In this document: positions 12,645 through 23,930 of the stretch, in pieces
Layout of the letters: every line of letters starts with the position of its first letter
Position numbering within the stretch: the stretch's first letter is position 1
Source: Takakia lepidozioides
Lineage: Eukaryota; Streptophyta; Takakiopsida; Takakiales; Takakiaceae
Reading direction: 5' to 3'
Length of the DNA: 64,000 nt
Assembly (NCBI GenBank): GCA_030704615.1
Contig: CM060731.1
Coordinates: 47,866,001-47,930,000, forward strand
The notes under the pieces: generated by a model
Databases searched by the model: none
What the model saw: only the letters and a program-made list of their open reading frames with translations
Told to the model about the DNA's origin: nothing
Program-made: the position numbers and the translations under genes

Positions 12645-13901
12645 GTACAGACAGCCAGCTCCAGCCCTTGCGAGCAACACAACAAATCCCACAACCCCTC
12701 TACTGCCTACTCCGCCATTTTTGTTAGTTGGCTCCCCAGAGCAACGAGAGGCGTTGGACACATCCGCAACTGCTCATGCTGGAAGGCCCCATGGCCAACG
12801 TACTCCTACCCTCATATCTCATGTTCCTGATTCGCACCACCACCAGAGGCCAAGCTCCAGACAATTTCAAGAAGCTTCGTCATCTTCACAACAGTCTCCT
12901 CCACTGCGGATTCAAGGTTCTTCCACTGGTGCCCAACCGACCGAAGAACTTCCACCGCGTCTATTGAGCCCTCTCCTACAACGCCTCTCAGGTACGGTCC
13001 AAGGTCCCACGCCGGTCACTTCTCCCCCATGTTCTCCATCCCATTCTCAACAACGGTTTCAAGGCGTCCCTACCTCTCTTGGTCATGAGCCTCTTCACGT
13101 GCCTTCTTCTCCAGTTGTGCAGCCCACATTGGCGACCCCATCGCTTTTCCCACAGCAGCAGGCGCCTATCCCTGCAGACCGTACCCCGCGCCCAGCTTGT
13201 GGTCGTCTTTTTGCGCGCATCAGAGGGGTTGCGCAACATCAGCGCACATGTGCGGCTCTTCATCAGACAGGCACATATGGTACTTCTCCATTTCAGCCCA
13301 GTGTCTTGTATGCACCACCTCGAGCCTCTGCATGGCATTGGCTTTCAGCTCTAGATGTACTAGGCGCACTTCAGCTTGGACTGCCAAGGCCTCGTCTTTA
13401 TACAAGAATCCTAGTGGCCGTGCGTCATGAGGTCCAACGGGCACTCCGTGTGCCCTTAGACAGGTTTGCTCGTGATCCTGCTGATATACCAGCATGCTAT
13501 CTTTTCTTGTTATTTCCTTAGTGGTGTTTGGTTTTGCCCCCTCACACATCTGTCTTCGCCGTTTCTTATCTGGAGATTGGGAGAGTCTGCAGGATGAGCA
13601 TCAATTACGAGCACTAGCTCTCGCAGCACGCGTCCCTTCGGCTTCCTCCACACAGCCACCATCATCGGCCCACAGGCGACTCCGTCATAGTCTCATGTTG
13701 GGCCGTGTTGGCGAATACTCACGCGCCGCCAGGGCCTTGGCACCTTCACTCCAGCGCCTCCATCAGCGGATACTGTTACTGCCCTCGAAGCCCTTCACCC
13801 ATCAGCTCAGGATATCCTTCCGCTCTTCGTCGAGGACTTTGAGCCAGACCAGAATCTCGAGCTGGATCGGGAGGTCTTCACTCAGGCTTTTACGCGCAGT
13901 C
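12645..13901 (+). pseudogene. Non-LTR retrotransposon, 5' part (zinc finger and linker)
   Basis: This is the N-terminal part of a LINE polyprotein. A Pro/Ser/Gln-rich region is followed at about 13,190-13,250 by CGRLFARIRGVAQHQRTC, a zinc-finger motif typical of retrotransposon N-termini. Further on is VRHEVQRALRVPLDRFARD, and then in other frames GDWESLQDEHQLRALAL, RVGEYSRAARALAP and VEDFEPDQNLELDREVF. The frame changes near 13,515 and 13,745, so the copy is broken. The coding sense runs up to 13,901 and resumes at 20,198 with SPHLAAAGPSG, once the intervening insertion is ignored. The 5' boundary is uncertain; I place it just after the G/C-run terminus at 12,644. Confidence 0.65.
13898..13901. 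repeat. Target-site duplication AGTC, left copy
   Basis: AGTC directly precedes CACTAG at 13,902. The same four bases directly follow CTAGTG at 20,198-20,201. Confidence 0.75.
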
Positions 13902-13920
13902 CACTAGAAGCATTCGTGTC
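13902..13920 (+). repeat. Left 19-bp terminal inverted repeat
   Basis: CACTAGAAGCATTCGTGTC is an exact inverted match to 20,179-20,197. The next bases match only loosely (ATTTACC against TTTTCCG). Confidence 0.9.
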
Positions 13921-14763
13921 ATTTACCACTGGGGTAACGACTCATTTTGAGTCGTAAAAGTCAAAAAACTGGGATCAACTGGAAGTTACAAACGACTACT
14001 TACAACAGACGTGGTAGTTGGGTTGGACATCCAATGATTGGAGTGGTAAAGGACGCAGACGCGCGAACAACTGCTTAGCGATTAATGCGATTAATGCTGA
14101 AGAACCATGTGGCGTAACCAGGCGGGCTGCCCGTGTGTCTGACCTTTTGGGCTAACTTTGACTTTTCCCTCCGGATGAATGGACCGACTCACCGAAGCGC
14201 GGTGACACATGGACGCGGACGTGGAGGACGATGTGGACGCCGACGTGGCGGCGCCACGACGAGCAGCACTGCTGCGACGTGGCCATGGGCCCGAGGCCGC
14301 CACGTGGTAGTAGACCACATAATTTGCAGTGCTACATGCCTAAGTGGCAATTGCGACTGCGGAAGTTGGCGCAACCACTGCTTTACTACTTTACATGAAG
14401 TGCTCGAAATTACTTGAACAATCATTCATAGTGATTCATGCTTTGGAGTTTTGGTGTTTGTAGTGAATCGACTAGTAATGCCATACAAGAGAACTAATCA
14501 TGCATTAGAAATGCACAAACGATGAAAGACATGCCATGAAACAAAATGAAATGAAAATGAATGAAATGAAACAAAATGGTACTTTATTACATATGCGGAA
14601 AGCTCAAAGAGCTTATGGGACAAAATGAAAAACACAAAGTAAAAAAGCAGCCCAAAAGCTATTGTTGCTCTGGGGATTGCCTAAGGGTCAAGGCCTCGTG
14701 CAAGTAAGCTGCCAAGCAGTTCTGATCCTCATAATGCAAGACTTCAGTGAGTTCCACGAAATA

Positions 14764-15550
14764 GACCATCTACCCATGGAGGTTTCTTGTAGTTATTGAT
14801 CCACAGGGAATCATAGGTAATTTTGTGCTTGAAATTTGGCCCTCTAGGATGAATCTGGACCACACTCTATCCCTGCTCCTTCAGCTATCCATGCCCCTGC
14901 ACAAATCATGCATTCATCATTGCCTTGCTGCTAGTAGCTGACAATGACAACCTACATTTGTTCTATGAAACACCCAACTCTGCTTATCACACTAGTTCCT
15001 ATGCTCAATTGCGTCTGCTACTCTCTGAAATGTAGCAGGCATTCACCTTTTTGCCTCGGTTGTCCCATCATTGACTGGGGGCAGAAAAGTATTCATTCCA
15101 CAGCTTCTCCTCATGTCTGTTACTTGTTTTTTAATACTTTCCGTCTGATTTTATCAATTGTGCCGTTGCTGCCACTTGACCATCTACCCATGCAGGTTTC
15201 TTGTAGCTTCATAGTTAATTTGGAGCTTGAAGTCCGGCCCTCTTGGGTGAATCTGCACCCACACTCTATCCTTGCTCCTTCAGCTATCCATGCCTGGCAC
15301 GAATCATGCATATAACCTTGCCTTGTTGCTAACAGTTGACGATGACAGCCTAGACTTGTTCTAGGAAGCACCCAACTCAACTTATTACACTAGTTCCTAC
15401 GCTCAATTGCATCTGCTACTCTCTATAATCCAACAAACATTCACCTTCTTGCCTCGATTGTCCCACCATTGACTGGGGTCAGAAAAGTATTCATTCCACA
15501 ACTTCTCCTCGTCTGTGTTACCTGTTTCTGATACTTTCCTGTTGTCACAT
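14764..15550. repeat. Direct tandem duplication, about 414-bp unit
   Basis: Two diverged copies start at CATCTACCCATG (14,767) and CATCTACCCATG (15,181). They share long blocks such as CCTTCAGCTATCCATGCC, ACACTAGTTCCTA and AAAAGTATTCATTCCAC. Neither copy has a long open frame. The parent sequence is not recognised. Confidence 0.8.
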
Positions 15551-15714
15551 TGGCAGAATCATGTCAAAGTCACTCCAAACTATCAAAGCTTCACTCAACC
15601 AGCTAACTTGCAGAATTTAGACATGAATAATTAGGGGCGATTCTGATAAGAGGGGAAAACAAGGTGAAATTGAAAAAGGTACCTTCATTAGCAATCATTA
15701 CACTCTATCCTTCG

Positions 15715-15870
15715 CTCAGCCATATTGTTGAACACTCCCTGTCCACAAGGGTATTGTTCAGAATGACATCTGCCACAATTCCAGCTTTGACGATGCAACC
15801 ATGGACCTCTTTGCCCTTCCCAGCAGGCTCGCACATGCACTACAAACGCAAACAAAACTGGTTGTGGCAA
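15715..15870 (-). pseudogene. PPR gene fragment
   Basis: Read on -, it encodes pieces of the PLS-PPR consensus in shifting frames: a KEVHGCIVK-like block and VFNNMAE. The nucleotide sequence is nearly the same as 18,660-18,800 and similar to 18,925-19,100, so one PPR segment is present three times inside this transposon. Confidence 0.65.
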
Positions 15871-16330
15871 ACTGGGAGCAATATATGTCAGAAGAAACCA
15901 CTGATACAAATCTACAACTTATAGGCTGTCTCTATCCTCAAAATTGGCAGCACATCACCCGCTGTGATGACATATATTGCCCTAGACACACATTGCCCTA
16001 ACTGCCATCCCCCAAGATGCTACCCCCACCAGACTTATCTCACTTGGGTCCTTGCAAGGCTAACTTCCAGCTTTGACTCTGTGTGTGGGGCCTATCGGAC
16101 AACATACACCAGCAAGCCCTCTCCCTATCCTGCATCAACTCATCTCAGTCTTATCAACTGCAGAACGTGTGATGGGAGTGAGTGCAACATGGGAAAGAGC
16201 CACAACACATGATGAGCTGTAGGGAAGAAGCAACATCGTGCAAGTAAAGCAATTGATGAAGCAGAAAGACGAGGCAACATGGGAGAAGGGAAAATGGGGT
16301 CCAAGAGCTGAGAAGGTCAACTAGTCAACA

Positions 16331-17606
16331 ATGAGGAACTGGCTCTGGAGCACTATGTTGATGATTAAAGGGAGCAGCAAATACATGTGGGGCATCGCAG
16401 CAAAGTGCATGCCAACGAGGGTCAAAATGGTGCAAGAAAGACTCAACGGATGGTGGGCAGCCAAGGGAGATGCAGTGAGACAAGGCACTCATGGCAAGGG
16501 AGCTGCCAAGACAAAACAGTTTATTAAGCTACGGAGAAAAAGGAAAGCACAAGATCAACTACGAGGAAAAGTAGCAATTCAGGCATGGGAGCTGCTGCTA
16601 AAACATGAGGAGGAAGACATACGAGGTGAAGCATCAAGGGAACCAATAGAAGATGAGGAAGATGGAGCACACTTTCTTGTCAAAGGTTGGCGGTCGAAGA
16701 ATGTAACCTAGCAATCAGAAAGTGAGGCACCCGAGGCTGGACTGCTGCAAAGAGGTACAAAGACAGGAGCTGAGAATGAGATGTTGCCTTTCGTTGAAGT
16801 TCCCCACACAAGGGCTATTTGGCAAGCAAAACCCCAGGCAAGGATGAGAGGTGAATCTGGGATAAAACCAGCAGCTGGGAGTGAGGAAGACACAAGGAAG
16901 GGCAGCAATACCTTGTCAAATCTGAGGTTGATGGCTGGAGAAATTAAACAAGGACTGGAAGTATGGGAGCAGCAATCGCATGAAGAAAAATCTGCCTGAG
17001 AGGCTGAAGAGTGAAAGGGAGGAAGACAGGCACCTCGCTTATGAAAAGTGGAAGGGCAGGGTAGAAAACCTGATGCCTGAAATTGATGGGAGCTCGTGGG
17101 AGACTCTGCCAAGAAGACTCCAATCAGCTGCTGCCAACAATCGGACCAGTGAAAGATCGCCCTTGGCTGGCGCAACACCACGAAATAAATGCAGCCCTAA
17201 TAGCATGGTGAGTGGGGCACCAACAGAGCCAGAAAATGAGGGAGAAGGAGGAGACTTCCCTGCCAAGAAAGTCAATGACGGGCCTGCAGTGGCATGCAAG
17301 GAAATGGACACCATAAGTGTTGCCAACAGATGCAAATCAGTGCTCATTCATTCGAAAGCACCACGGGAGATGAAGGAAAAGACACCTGCAGGGACGTTGA
17401 AGCATAAAAGAGGAGAGCAATTCACTTGGGAAGAAAGTGAAGCATTGGAGAACGAGGCTGATGACTGGCAGTCTGAAAAGGAAAGGCGGTTGTGGGAAAC
17501 CCTGCCAAGACAGCCATATGGAGAGAATCAAGCAGGTGGGAACTGCCCTTCATTGGGGTGGTGCAAACAAGAGCAAGACCAGAAGCTGAACCACATGAGA
17601 AGATAA
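16331..17606 (+). other. Unrecognised Lys/Glu-rich reading region
   Basis: Three successive open segments (16,331-16,711; 16,781-16,999; 16,980-17,606) have a charged, Lys/Glu/Arg-rich composition with little sign of a fold. They lie inside the CACTA-like element on +. They might be the remains of an element gene or of a captured host gene with frameshifts. I find no CACTA transposase motif or zinc knuckle. No function is proposed. Confidence 0.3.
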
Positions 17607-18540
17607 TGTGTTATCACAGATGGAGACCCTAGAAAATGCTTTGCCCAGGAGATGAAGAACATTAGGCAACTAGAAACGTGGGGGGCTGAATATGCTATGC
17701 AGTCAACTTGGCTTGTTGAATGCTTGCATAAGGGATGAGGGGTTGCTGCCAGTACACGGCATTGAGTTCATCAAATCCTACAACAGCCCACCATCGCTGC
17801 CCACTGCTTTACAAACTGCCACAAAAAGAGTTTCACAGGACTTACAGATGATTGGTGGAAGGCAAGGCCCCTCGCCATGGGCCAGATTAATTGTATGTTG
17901 CAGCCCAGAACAACGACGGGAAGTCATCTAGGGCAGCAAACCCCATCTTGGCAGCATCTTTTGTGTGAGAGAAGTCAAGCTGAACCTGCTCATCATATCG
18001 AGTGGGATGGACCAGATGTAAAGCTGCCAAGCCAACCACACTCATATTCGCACTCAAGCAACATAAGCTAGAGCCATTTTCAGATTATGAGTACCCGTGT
18101 TTTAAGAATACTCCTTCTTCAACTTGCGGTGAATGGGCAAAAAACTTCACAATGTGGAGCAGATCAATGGACCAAGATGCGGAGCTGAATTGGGTATCCA
18201 GTTGGGCAATGCTGGTTTCAAAACCCCGTTCCATCCCTGCGTTTCGAAGATCTGGCTTGAATGGGCACACTCCGGCAGTGGAAGGTTCACGAGTAAGTAA
18301 TGAGTTTGGGCTGATATGCATGCTTACATGCCATGCCGGTGCAAAGAACAGCGTTCTGAGTGGTGATTGTGATTTCAAAATTTGCCCCTGCATTCAAGCT
18401 GATTTCTCTCTCGAGCAGAGCCGCCTTGTGGACGTTCCAGCCAGTGTCCAAAAACAGCTCAAGTGCAAGACAACAACATCAGCAAGGCATGGTTAGCTAA
18501 GCAAGGTCATGGTGGAGAGGCATTTGAACTCTCTGAACGT
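17607..18540. other. CACTA interior, no gene recognised
   Basis: Open frames at 18,002-18,496 (+) and 18,085-18,393 (-) lack recognisable motifs. This is probably filler sequence between the Lys/Glu-rich region and the PPR fragments. Confidence 0.35.
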
Positions 18541-19610
18541 AATGTGGTCGGACTTCACCCCCTCCCACATCAACTGCTCATAGATCTCCAAAACCTGCAT
18601 TCCCCGCCCCTGTTGTGCATGTCCTGCGATCATCACTTTCCACGACACCACATTTGCTCAGCCATATTGTTGAACACTCCCTATCTAGAAGGGTATTCAT
18701 GTTCAGAATGACATCTACCACAATTCTAGCTTTGACGATGCAACCATGGACCTCTTTGCCCTTCTCCAACAGGCTCGCACATGCACTACAAACACAAACA
18801 AACGTAATGTGCTGGGCTTCACCCCCTAGACCCACATCATTTGCTCATAGGTCTCCAAAACCCGCAATCCCCGCCCATGTTGTGCATGTCCTGCGATCAT
18901 CACGTTACACCACATTTCGCTCAGCCATATTGTTGAACACTCCTTGTCCACAAGGGAATGCTCCCACGTTTGGCATACATGTTGACGAGGTATTGTACAT
19001 TCTGCGTACAGTTCCAGCTTTGACGATGTCACGATGGACCTCTTTGCCCTTTACCAAGTCTCCAGGGCTGCCAAGTTTGCACATGCATTGCAAACACAAA
19101 TGAACGTGACCCGGTTAGGTTGCACCCCTTCTCGCAACATTTGCTCATATGTCTCCAATGCCCTCATCCCGCACACATGCTGGCCATATCTTGCAAGATT
19201 CAGCGTGTTCCTTGAGACAACATCTCGTTCAGCCATGTTATCAAACTCTCCCTTCGCAACTTCATAGGTCTCCAAAGCCTCCATCCCACGTCCCTGTTGT
19301 GCATACCCTGCAAGCATCGCACTCCACGACACTACATCTCGGCAAAACAGGCTGAAATAGCTTGAAGAAGAAGGTGCCCTCACCACATTGTCCTCTACCT
19401 TGTGTCATGACCCATTGCGGATTAGACTGACCATGAACCCAAGAAGACCTCTTGTGCGTGCTGCTTGTATCTGTAGTCAGTAATGTGGGATTGGTTCGTA
19501 AGAACCACCACGGTGCAGCTGAGCGGGCAGAGATTAAAATATGGGCTGCTAAGACCAAGCTGATTCCCTCAAGAACCTTGTGATCATCAGGATGAATACC
19601 AAATCATGGT
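18541..19610 (-). pseudogene. Decayed PLS-class PPR gene, several repeat units
   Basis: On - there are PLS-PPR blocks in several frames: DVVSWSAMLAGYAQQGRGMEAL, ALETYEQMLREGVQPNRVTF, VCVCSACASLLEKGKEVHG and KEVHRDIVKAG, plus VFNNMAERNVV. The order and spacing match organelle RNA-editing PPR proteins, but there are multiple frameshifts and internal duplications (copies around 18,660-18,800 and 18,925-19,100). It lies wholly within the CACTA-like element, so it was probably captured or transduplicated. No E/DYW tail is visible. Confidence 0.75.
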
Positions 19611-20178
19611 ACAAAGGGGAGCCAAGAACCCACTTTTGCACATAATGCGCCCTTGACGCCATAAACGCTTGCAACAACAGGACATGGGCCTCGATTTGGT
19701 CTTCGTCCTTCTCGCATCACTTGCTCGTCTCTCTCTCAAGCCTCCATCCCTCTCCCAACACTTAGACAAATTCAGGCAAAGGACAAAGTTACTCTTCCAC
19801 CCTTAGATCATTTTACATCCGACGATTAGAACAATCTCTACGAGCCACACAAGCCCTAAAATACATTAAAATATTCCACGTCATGATCCATGTGGAGCAC
19901 TTATAAAAATTCCATTTTTGAATAGGGTGTGTAATGAATGCCTAGTTGTTAAGAGTCGTTCTCTAGTGCTTAAAACCACTTGTAATTGTTGTTTAAAAAA
20001 ATAAAAAAATAACGTAATTGAATTAATTCGCCGCGAATATTGCGCCGACTGCGGAGTCATTGATGCAACTTCTATCCGCCATTAGAAATGTGAATTTATC
20101 CGTTACGACTGTACAGTAGTAACAAACATCTCAAAGTTGTTCCCTCAGTGGTTTTGGACATGCAATCGATTCGGAAAA
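19611..20178. other. AT-rich 3' part of the CACTA-like element
   Basis: No coding region is seen before the right terminal repeat. Composition becomes AT-rich at about 19,850-20,040. Confidence 0.5.
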
Positions 20179-20197
20179 GACACGAATGCTTCTAGTG
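20179..20197 (-). repeat. Right 19-bp terminal inverted repeat
   Basis: This is the exact reverse complement of 13,902-13,920, followed by AGTC at 20,198-20,201. Confidence 0.9.
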
Positions 20198-22577
20198 AGT
20201 CCCCATCTTGCAGCGGCAGGTCCTTCCGGTCTCCTGTGTGAGCACTTACGCGACTATTTCTCTCCACAGGACTCTGCCAGTGGCTTCTCTCAGCTATTTC
20301 AGGTCTGCTCCTTTATTATTGCCGGGCGTATCCCTGCCCAAGTGGCCCGTCTCCTTGGGGCCTCTAGATTGTTGGCTATGAGCAAACCCTCAGGTCCTGG
20401 CATCTGCCCCATTGCAGTCAGAGAGGTTTTTTACCGCCTTGTCAGAAGCTCACTTTGCCTTCAGTTGAGACGCATTCTCCGCCCACCTCGTTCCTCACCA
20501 GTTCGGGGTCGCCACTCCAGGAGGTTGCGAGGTGGTGGTTTAGGGCAACGTTGCTGCTCTCGATCTTCATCCGGATTGGGTGGCTCTGCAGGTCGACGTC
20601 ACCAACGTTTTCAGGTGTCGACGTCAACGTTTTCAAAACTGTTGTCACGGGCGGCTATCTTCTAGGAGCTCCGTTCAGCCGGGGGAGATTTCCACCAGTT
20701 CATACCGTTTGTTCAATTATTCTATGCATCCGTCACTCCCCTCTACTACAGTCATTATTCTCGCCTGGGTGAGTGCTCCATCATTCAATCTGAGGTTGGG
20801 ATCCGACAAGGAGACCCTTTAGGAGGACCTTTGTTTGCCATGGCTCACGTCCGCGCCCTCATGGTCTATGCCACAAGTACATCTCACTAACTTCATTCTT
20901 ACTCATCTGTCTCTTTCTATCGGTGGCAGACGACTTGCACATCGTAGGCCCTACCTCGCAGGTACTTCCAGCTTACCATCATTTTGTCACCCAACTCCAT
21001 GTCGTGGGCCTTTTAGTGCAACCTCGCAAATGTGCGGTGTAGTCTCCGTCCGGTCTACATGCAGATTTTATCCCCCCCGCTCACTTCATTGCTCCGCCCA
21101 ATGGCATCAGAATCTTGGGAGTCCCCTTTGGCACCACCCAGTTCACAAAGTCCTTCTTGGAAGATGCACTCCACCAGGTTGTCACCCACGCTGATCTCCT
21201 TCCTAGGCTTGGAGATGTGCAGGTAGCATACGGAATCTTGACCAAATGCTTCCTTAAGCGTCCCTCCTATCTCTTGCGCATAGTTCCACCTAGCCCAGAT
21301 TTCCTATACCATTTATCTGGGTTTGATTCTACCATGATGGCCATTTTCGGGAGATTGTTAGGACTAGGAGCTCTGGAGGGTGCTCAGGGTCTTTTGCCAC
21401 GGCAGCAAGCCACCCTGCCCATCTCTTCCGGTGGTGTGGGTCTTTTGTCCACCGTCACTACAGCCCCCGCAGCCTTCCTCGGCAGTTGGGCGTTGGTTGC
21501 GCCAGCCCTTGCTTCACGATTTCTCTGCGACCATCGTCCCATCCTTAAGGACGCCATTGCGCATGTCGACAGTGGCATTTTACCCTTCCAGCAGCATCTC
21601 TGCTCTGCACGTGATCTTCTTCCGGCACCGGCGCGAGCATGTTTACCACCATTTGAGTAGCTGGTTGCTCCAGGCCTAGACCATATTCAGGAGTCCATTT
21701 TCGAGCGCGTGCACCGTCATTCCTTTTCCGGCATGCTAGTGCTTCTTCTGAGTTGCATTGGGCCCGATTTCTATCATGCGCAAGACTTGGAGCAGGGGAA
21801 AGTGTGTTGCAACACGACCCACTATCGCACATTTTCACCTCTCATCCCCTATTTTCACTACTGCGCTCCGCCTTCGACTCGGTTTACCTCATCCTTCGGC
21901 ATTGGGCCTTCAGAGATGCGTCTGTCGTCAGCCCATCGATGACCTTGCCATCCACCTCCTCCGCTGCCCATGTGGTGGCGAGCGCACTGCATCTCATGAT
22001 ATGGTTCGTAATGCGGTGGCATCTATTGCTCGGGAGGCAGGGTATCATGTTCTATGTGAGCAACCCCATCTTTGGCCGATGCTCACATCCCACTCTACAC
22101 GCCGGTGTTGAAATCGTTCTCTCCAGAGATGGTCTGCGTACCTTTGCAGATGTTGTTCTCGCCGACCCACTCGAGCAGATCTGCTATCTCGCGCAGCCAC
22201 CACACAAAGCAAGGCAGCGACTATAGCAGCTCAGACCAAGGAGCGCGACTACAACAATCGTGACCCTACTGACAGATTTCTTCCACTGGCGGTCGAGATA
22301 TTTGTCTCCTTGCACATGCACTTCGATGATTTTCTTCGGACATGTGCACATCATGCAGCGCATAGCAGGTCCACTGGCATCCCGCATGCCTCCGTCCTTG
22401 TCGCATACTATCGGCAGCGTGTTTCAGTTGCTTTGCAGAGAGCACAAGCCATATCTATTTGCATAGGCTGATGTGGTTGGCTCTGCGTCATCTTATCTTC
22501 CGCCTATGCCTGACACTTCGCCTATCTCTTTGCCTGATCTCCTCCAGGCTGTTGGCTGGGAGGGTCGTTCTGGTTGA
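20198..22577 (+). pseudogene. Non-LTR retrotransposon, 3' part: reverse transcriptase plus restriction-like endonuclease
   Basis: Continuing the LINE from 13,901, the reverse-transcriptase blocks appear in order: AAGPSGLLCEHL, ARLLGASRLLAMSKPSG with PIAVREVFYRLV, the motif-A aspartate in LQVDVTNVF, GIRQGDPLGGPLFAMAH, and ADDLHIVGP (the YADD box, here with V for Y). These occupy changing frames, so the copy is dead. The thumb region follows (GILTKCFLKRPSYLLR). The C-terminus has a CCHC cluster (CVCRQPIDDLAIHLLRC), then HDMVRNAV, VLSRDGLRTFADVVLADP and KERDY...FLPLAVEIF, which resembles the restriction-like endonuclease of R2/Utopia-type elements rather than an APE domain. No APE domain is seen upstream. 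The exact clade is uncertain. Confidence 0.8.
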
Positions 22578-22800
22578 GTAGCCTACTATAGCTTTTGTTT
22601 TCTTCCTGGTCGAGTAGTTTACTATAGCGTTGTTTTCTTCCTCTTGTTTCTTGTTTCTCCCCCCCCCCCTTTTTGGAACTTCTCATCTTCTGTACGTTCG
22701 CCCATTGTCTTTTTCTTTTTTTGGGTGCTGGCGATGATGGATTCATTTATGATTGACGAGATGCTGGACAATGTTCCAACTTTTTTTTTGTCTCATTCTC
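22578..22800 (+). other. Presumed 3' UTR of the LINE
   Basis: T- and C-rich sequence with two diverged copies of GAGTAG(C/T)(C/T)TACTATAGC and a C9 run. No poly(A) tail or target duplication could be identified. Confidence 0.3.
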
Positions 22801-22805
22801 TTAAT

Positions 22806-23143
22806 AGAACTAGGGTAGCCTGTGCCGTTGGCCCAAGTGTCCAGTGTCATCTATATTCAAGCGTCTCCTATGTCGAGGCCCATGTGCGACCTCTAGGGTA
22901 GCATGTGTCGTTGGCCCATGTGTGAAGAATTGAAATCTCCAAGTGTAATTTCCTATGTATCCCAGTGCGTCTCCTATGTCGAGGCCCATCTAAGCCCAAG
23001 TGCAATCTTCCATGTATCCGTCTCTAGGGGAGTCTGTGCCGTTGGACCAAAGCCAGTAGCATCTAAGCCCAAATGTAAGATCTTCTATGTATCCCAGTGC
23101 GAGGCCCAAGTGCGACCTCTAGTGTAGCCTATGCCGTTTGGCC
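22806..23143. repeat. Minisatellite, left portion (pre-insertion locus)
   Basis: Degenerate reiterations of TAGCCTGTGCCGTTGGCCC, TCCTATGTATCCCAGTGCG and TGTCGAGGCCCA. The same words continue on the far side of the large element at 37,333-37,600, in the same orientation. This indicates one repeat locus split by the insertion. Confidence 0.75.
23132..23143. repeat. Target-site duplication TGCCGTTTGGCC, left copy
   Basis: The 12 bases recur at 37,333-37,344. MULE elements typically give duplications of 8-11 bp, so the length is close to expectation. Confidence 0.7.
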
Positions 23144-23300
23144 GGGGGGTGCTATTCCGTGAGCCTGGAGGCGTGAGCCTGTGAGCCCAGGAAAGCGTGA
23201 GCCCAGCACAGGCTCACGCCACGTCAGCATGCAAACAGTGCCTATTTCCGCGGATGTCACCTATTTCCGAGTGGGGTCACCTATTTCCGCGGGTTGATGT
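23144..23300 (+). repeat. Left terminal region: CGTGAGCC blocks and CCTATTTCCGCGG triplet
   Basis: The outermost bases are a G run and CCGTGAGCCTGG, then GCGTGAGCC, GTGAGCCCAG, GCGTGAGCCCAG, GGCTCACGCCACGTCAGC. After that come three CCTATTTCCG copies at about 23,241, 23,259 and 23,280. It matches the inverted terminus at 12,380-12,644. Confidence 0.65.
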
Positions 23301-23930
23301 GGGGAGAATTGAGAATTGAGAACAAAGTGGTTTGTTTGTTTTTGCAATGTACTCAAGTCTGTGAGGTCCACAAAACAACAAATATATTGAAGGAACAATC
23401 CGGGCAGTCCATGCAACCCCCATCTCCAACAATAGTTTGGAACCATGAATGTGAATTCCATGCACACATTGCAAAGAGGACAATAAGGACACACAACCAT
23501 CCCATTTCAAATTTGTCCCAGAATTAAACCAAAAGAATACTTCATATCAAGTGTCGCAGTCATCACAATCAATGTCCACCTCCTGTGCTATGTCATCTAC
23601 AAAGATTCTGGCCCCAACACCACGTGTTCTACGAAGGCCATCGCAAGGTGGACTCTGAGTGCCATGAACGGACATGCTTGCTGCGAGTGCCTCCGCATAG
23701 ACAGGTAGCACACAAGACCGAGGAGGACTGAAAACAAGTCCAAATAGGTGTGATAGCCCAGGAGGGCAAGTGGAAGCACGCGGACTCCTACACATGTCCA
23801 CAAAATTCCATTTTTAACACAATGATGCAATGCACAAGTCCAACGAAGAGGATGTCTCCCATTTGCACTTTGCCTCAAGAACAGCGATTCTCGATAATGA
23901 AACAACAATGCAAGCATGCACAGGTTCAAC
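23301..23930 (-). other. 3' region of the methyltransferase-like gene
   Basis: Downstream of the TAA at 23,931 two frames on - stay open through about 23,550-23,800, one ending in the acidic run DDIAQEVDIDCDDCDT. A GTGAGTAA donor overlaps the stop codon (23,931-23,938), and a TTTTCAG acceptor is visible on - near 23,741. So a ninth exon is possible, but its frame is ambiguous. Confidence 0.35.

Larger units (their letters stand above)
13902..20197. mobile_element. CACTA-like DNA transposon, 6,296 bp, nested in the LINE
   Basis: The ends are perfect 19-bp inverted repeats: CACTAGAAGCATTCGTGTC at 13,902-13,920 and its reverse complement at 20,179-20,197, flanked by AGTC on both sides. Removing the element and one AGTC restores the LINE reading frame exactly (FTRSP joined to HLAAAGPSG), which fixes the borders to the base. 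CACTA elements normally give a 3-bp duplication; four matching bases may include one chance match. I recognise no TnpA/TnpD-type transposase inside, so this copy looks non-autonomous. Its interior holds a 414-bp tandem duplication, an unrecognised Lys/Glu-rich reading region and several PPR-gene fragments on -, as expected for an element that captures host sequence. Confidence 0.85.

Noticed and set aside
14100-14310. GC-rich palindromic patch as another terminus of the large element
   Set aside because: It shares GACGTGG and CCACGTC words but lacks the CGTGAGCC series and the CCTATTTCCGCGG block.
16331-17606. CACTA transposase or TnpA-like protein
   Set aside because: Charged low-complexity sequence without the expected zinc or DDE motifs.
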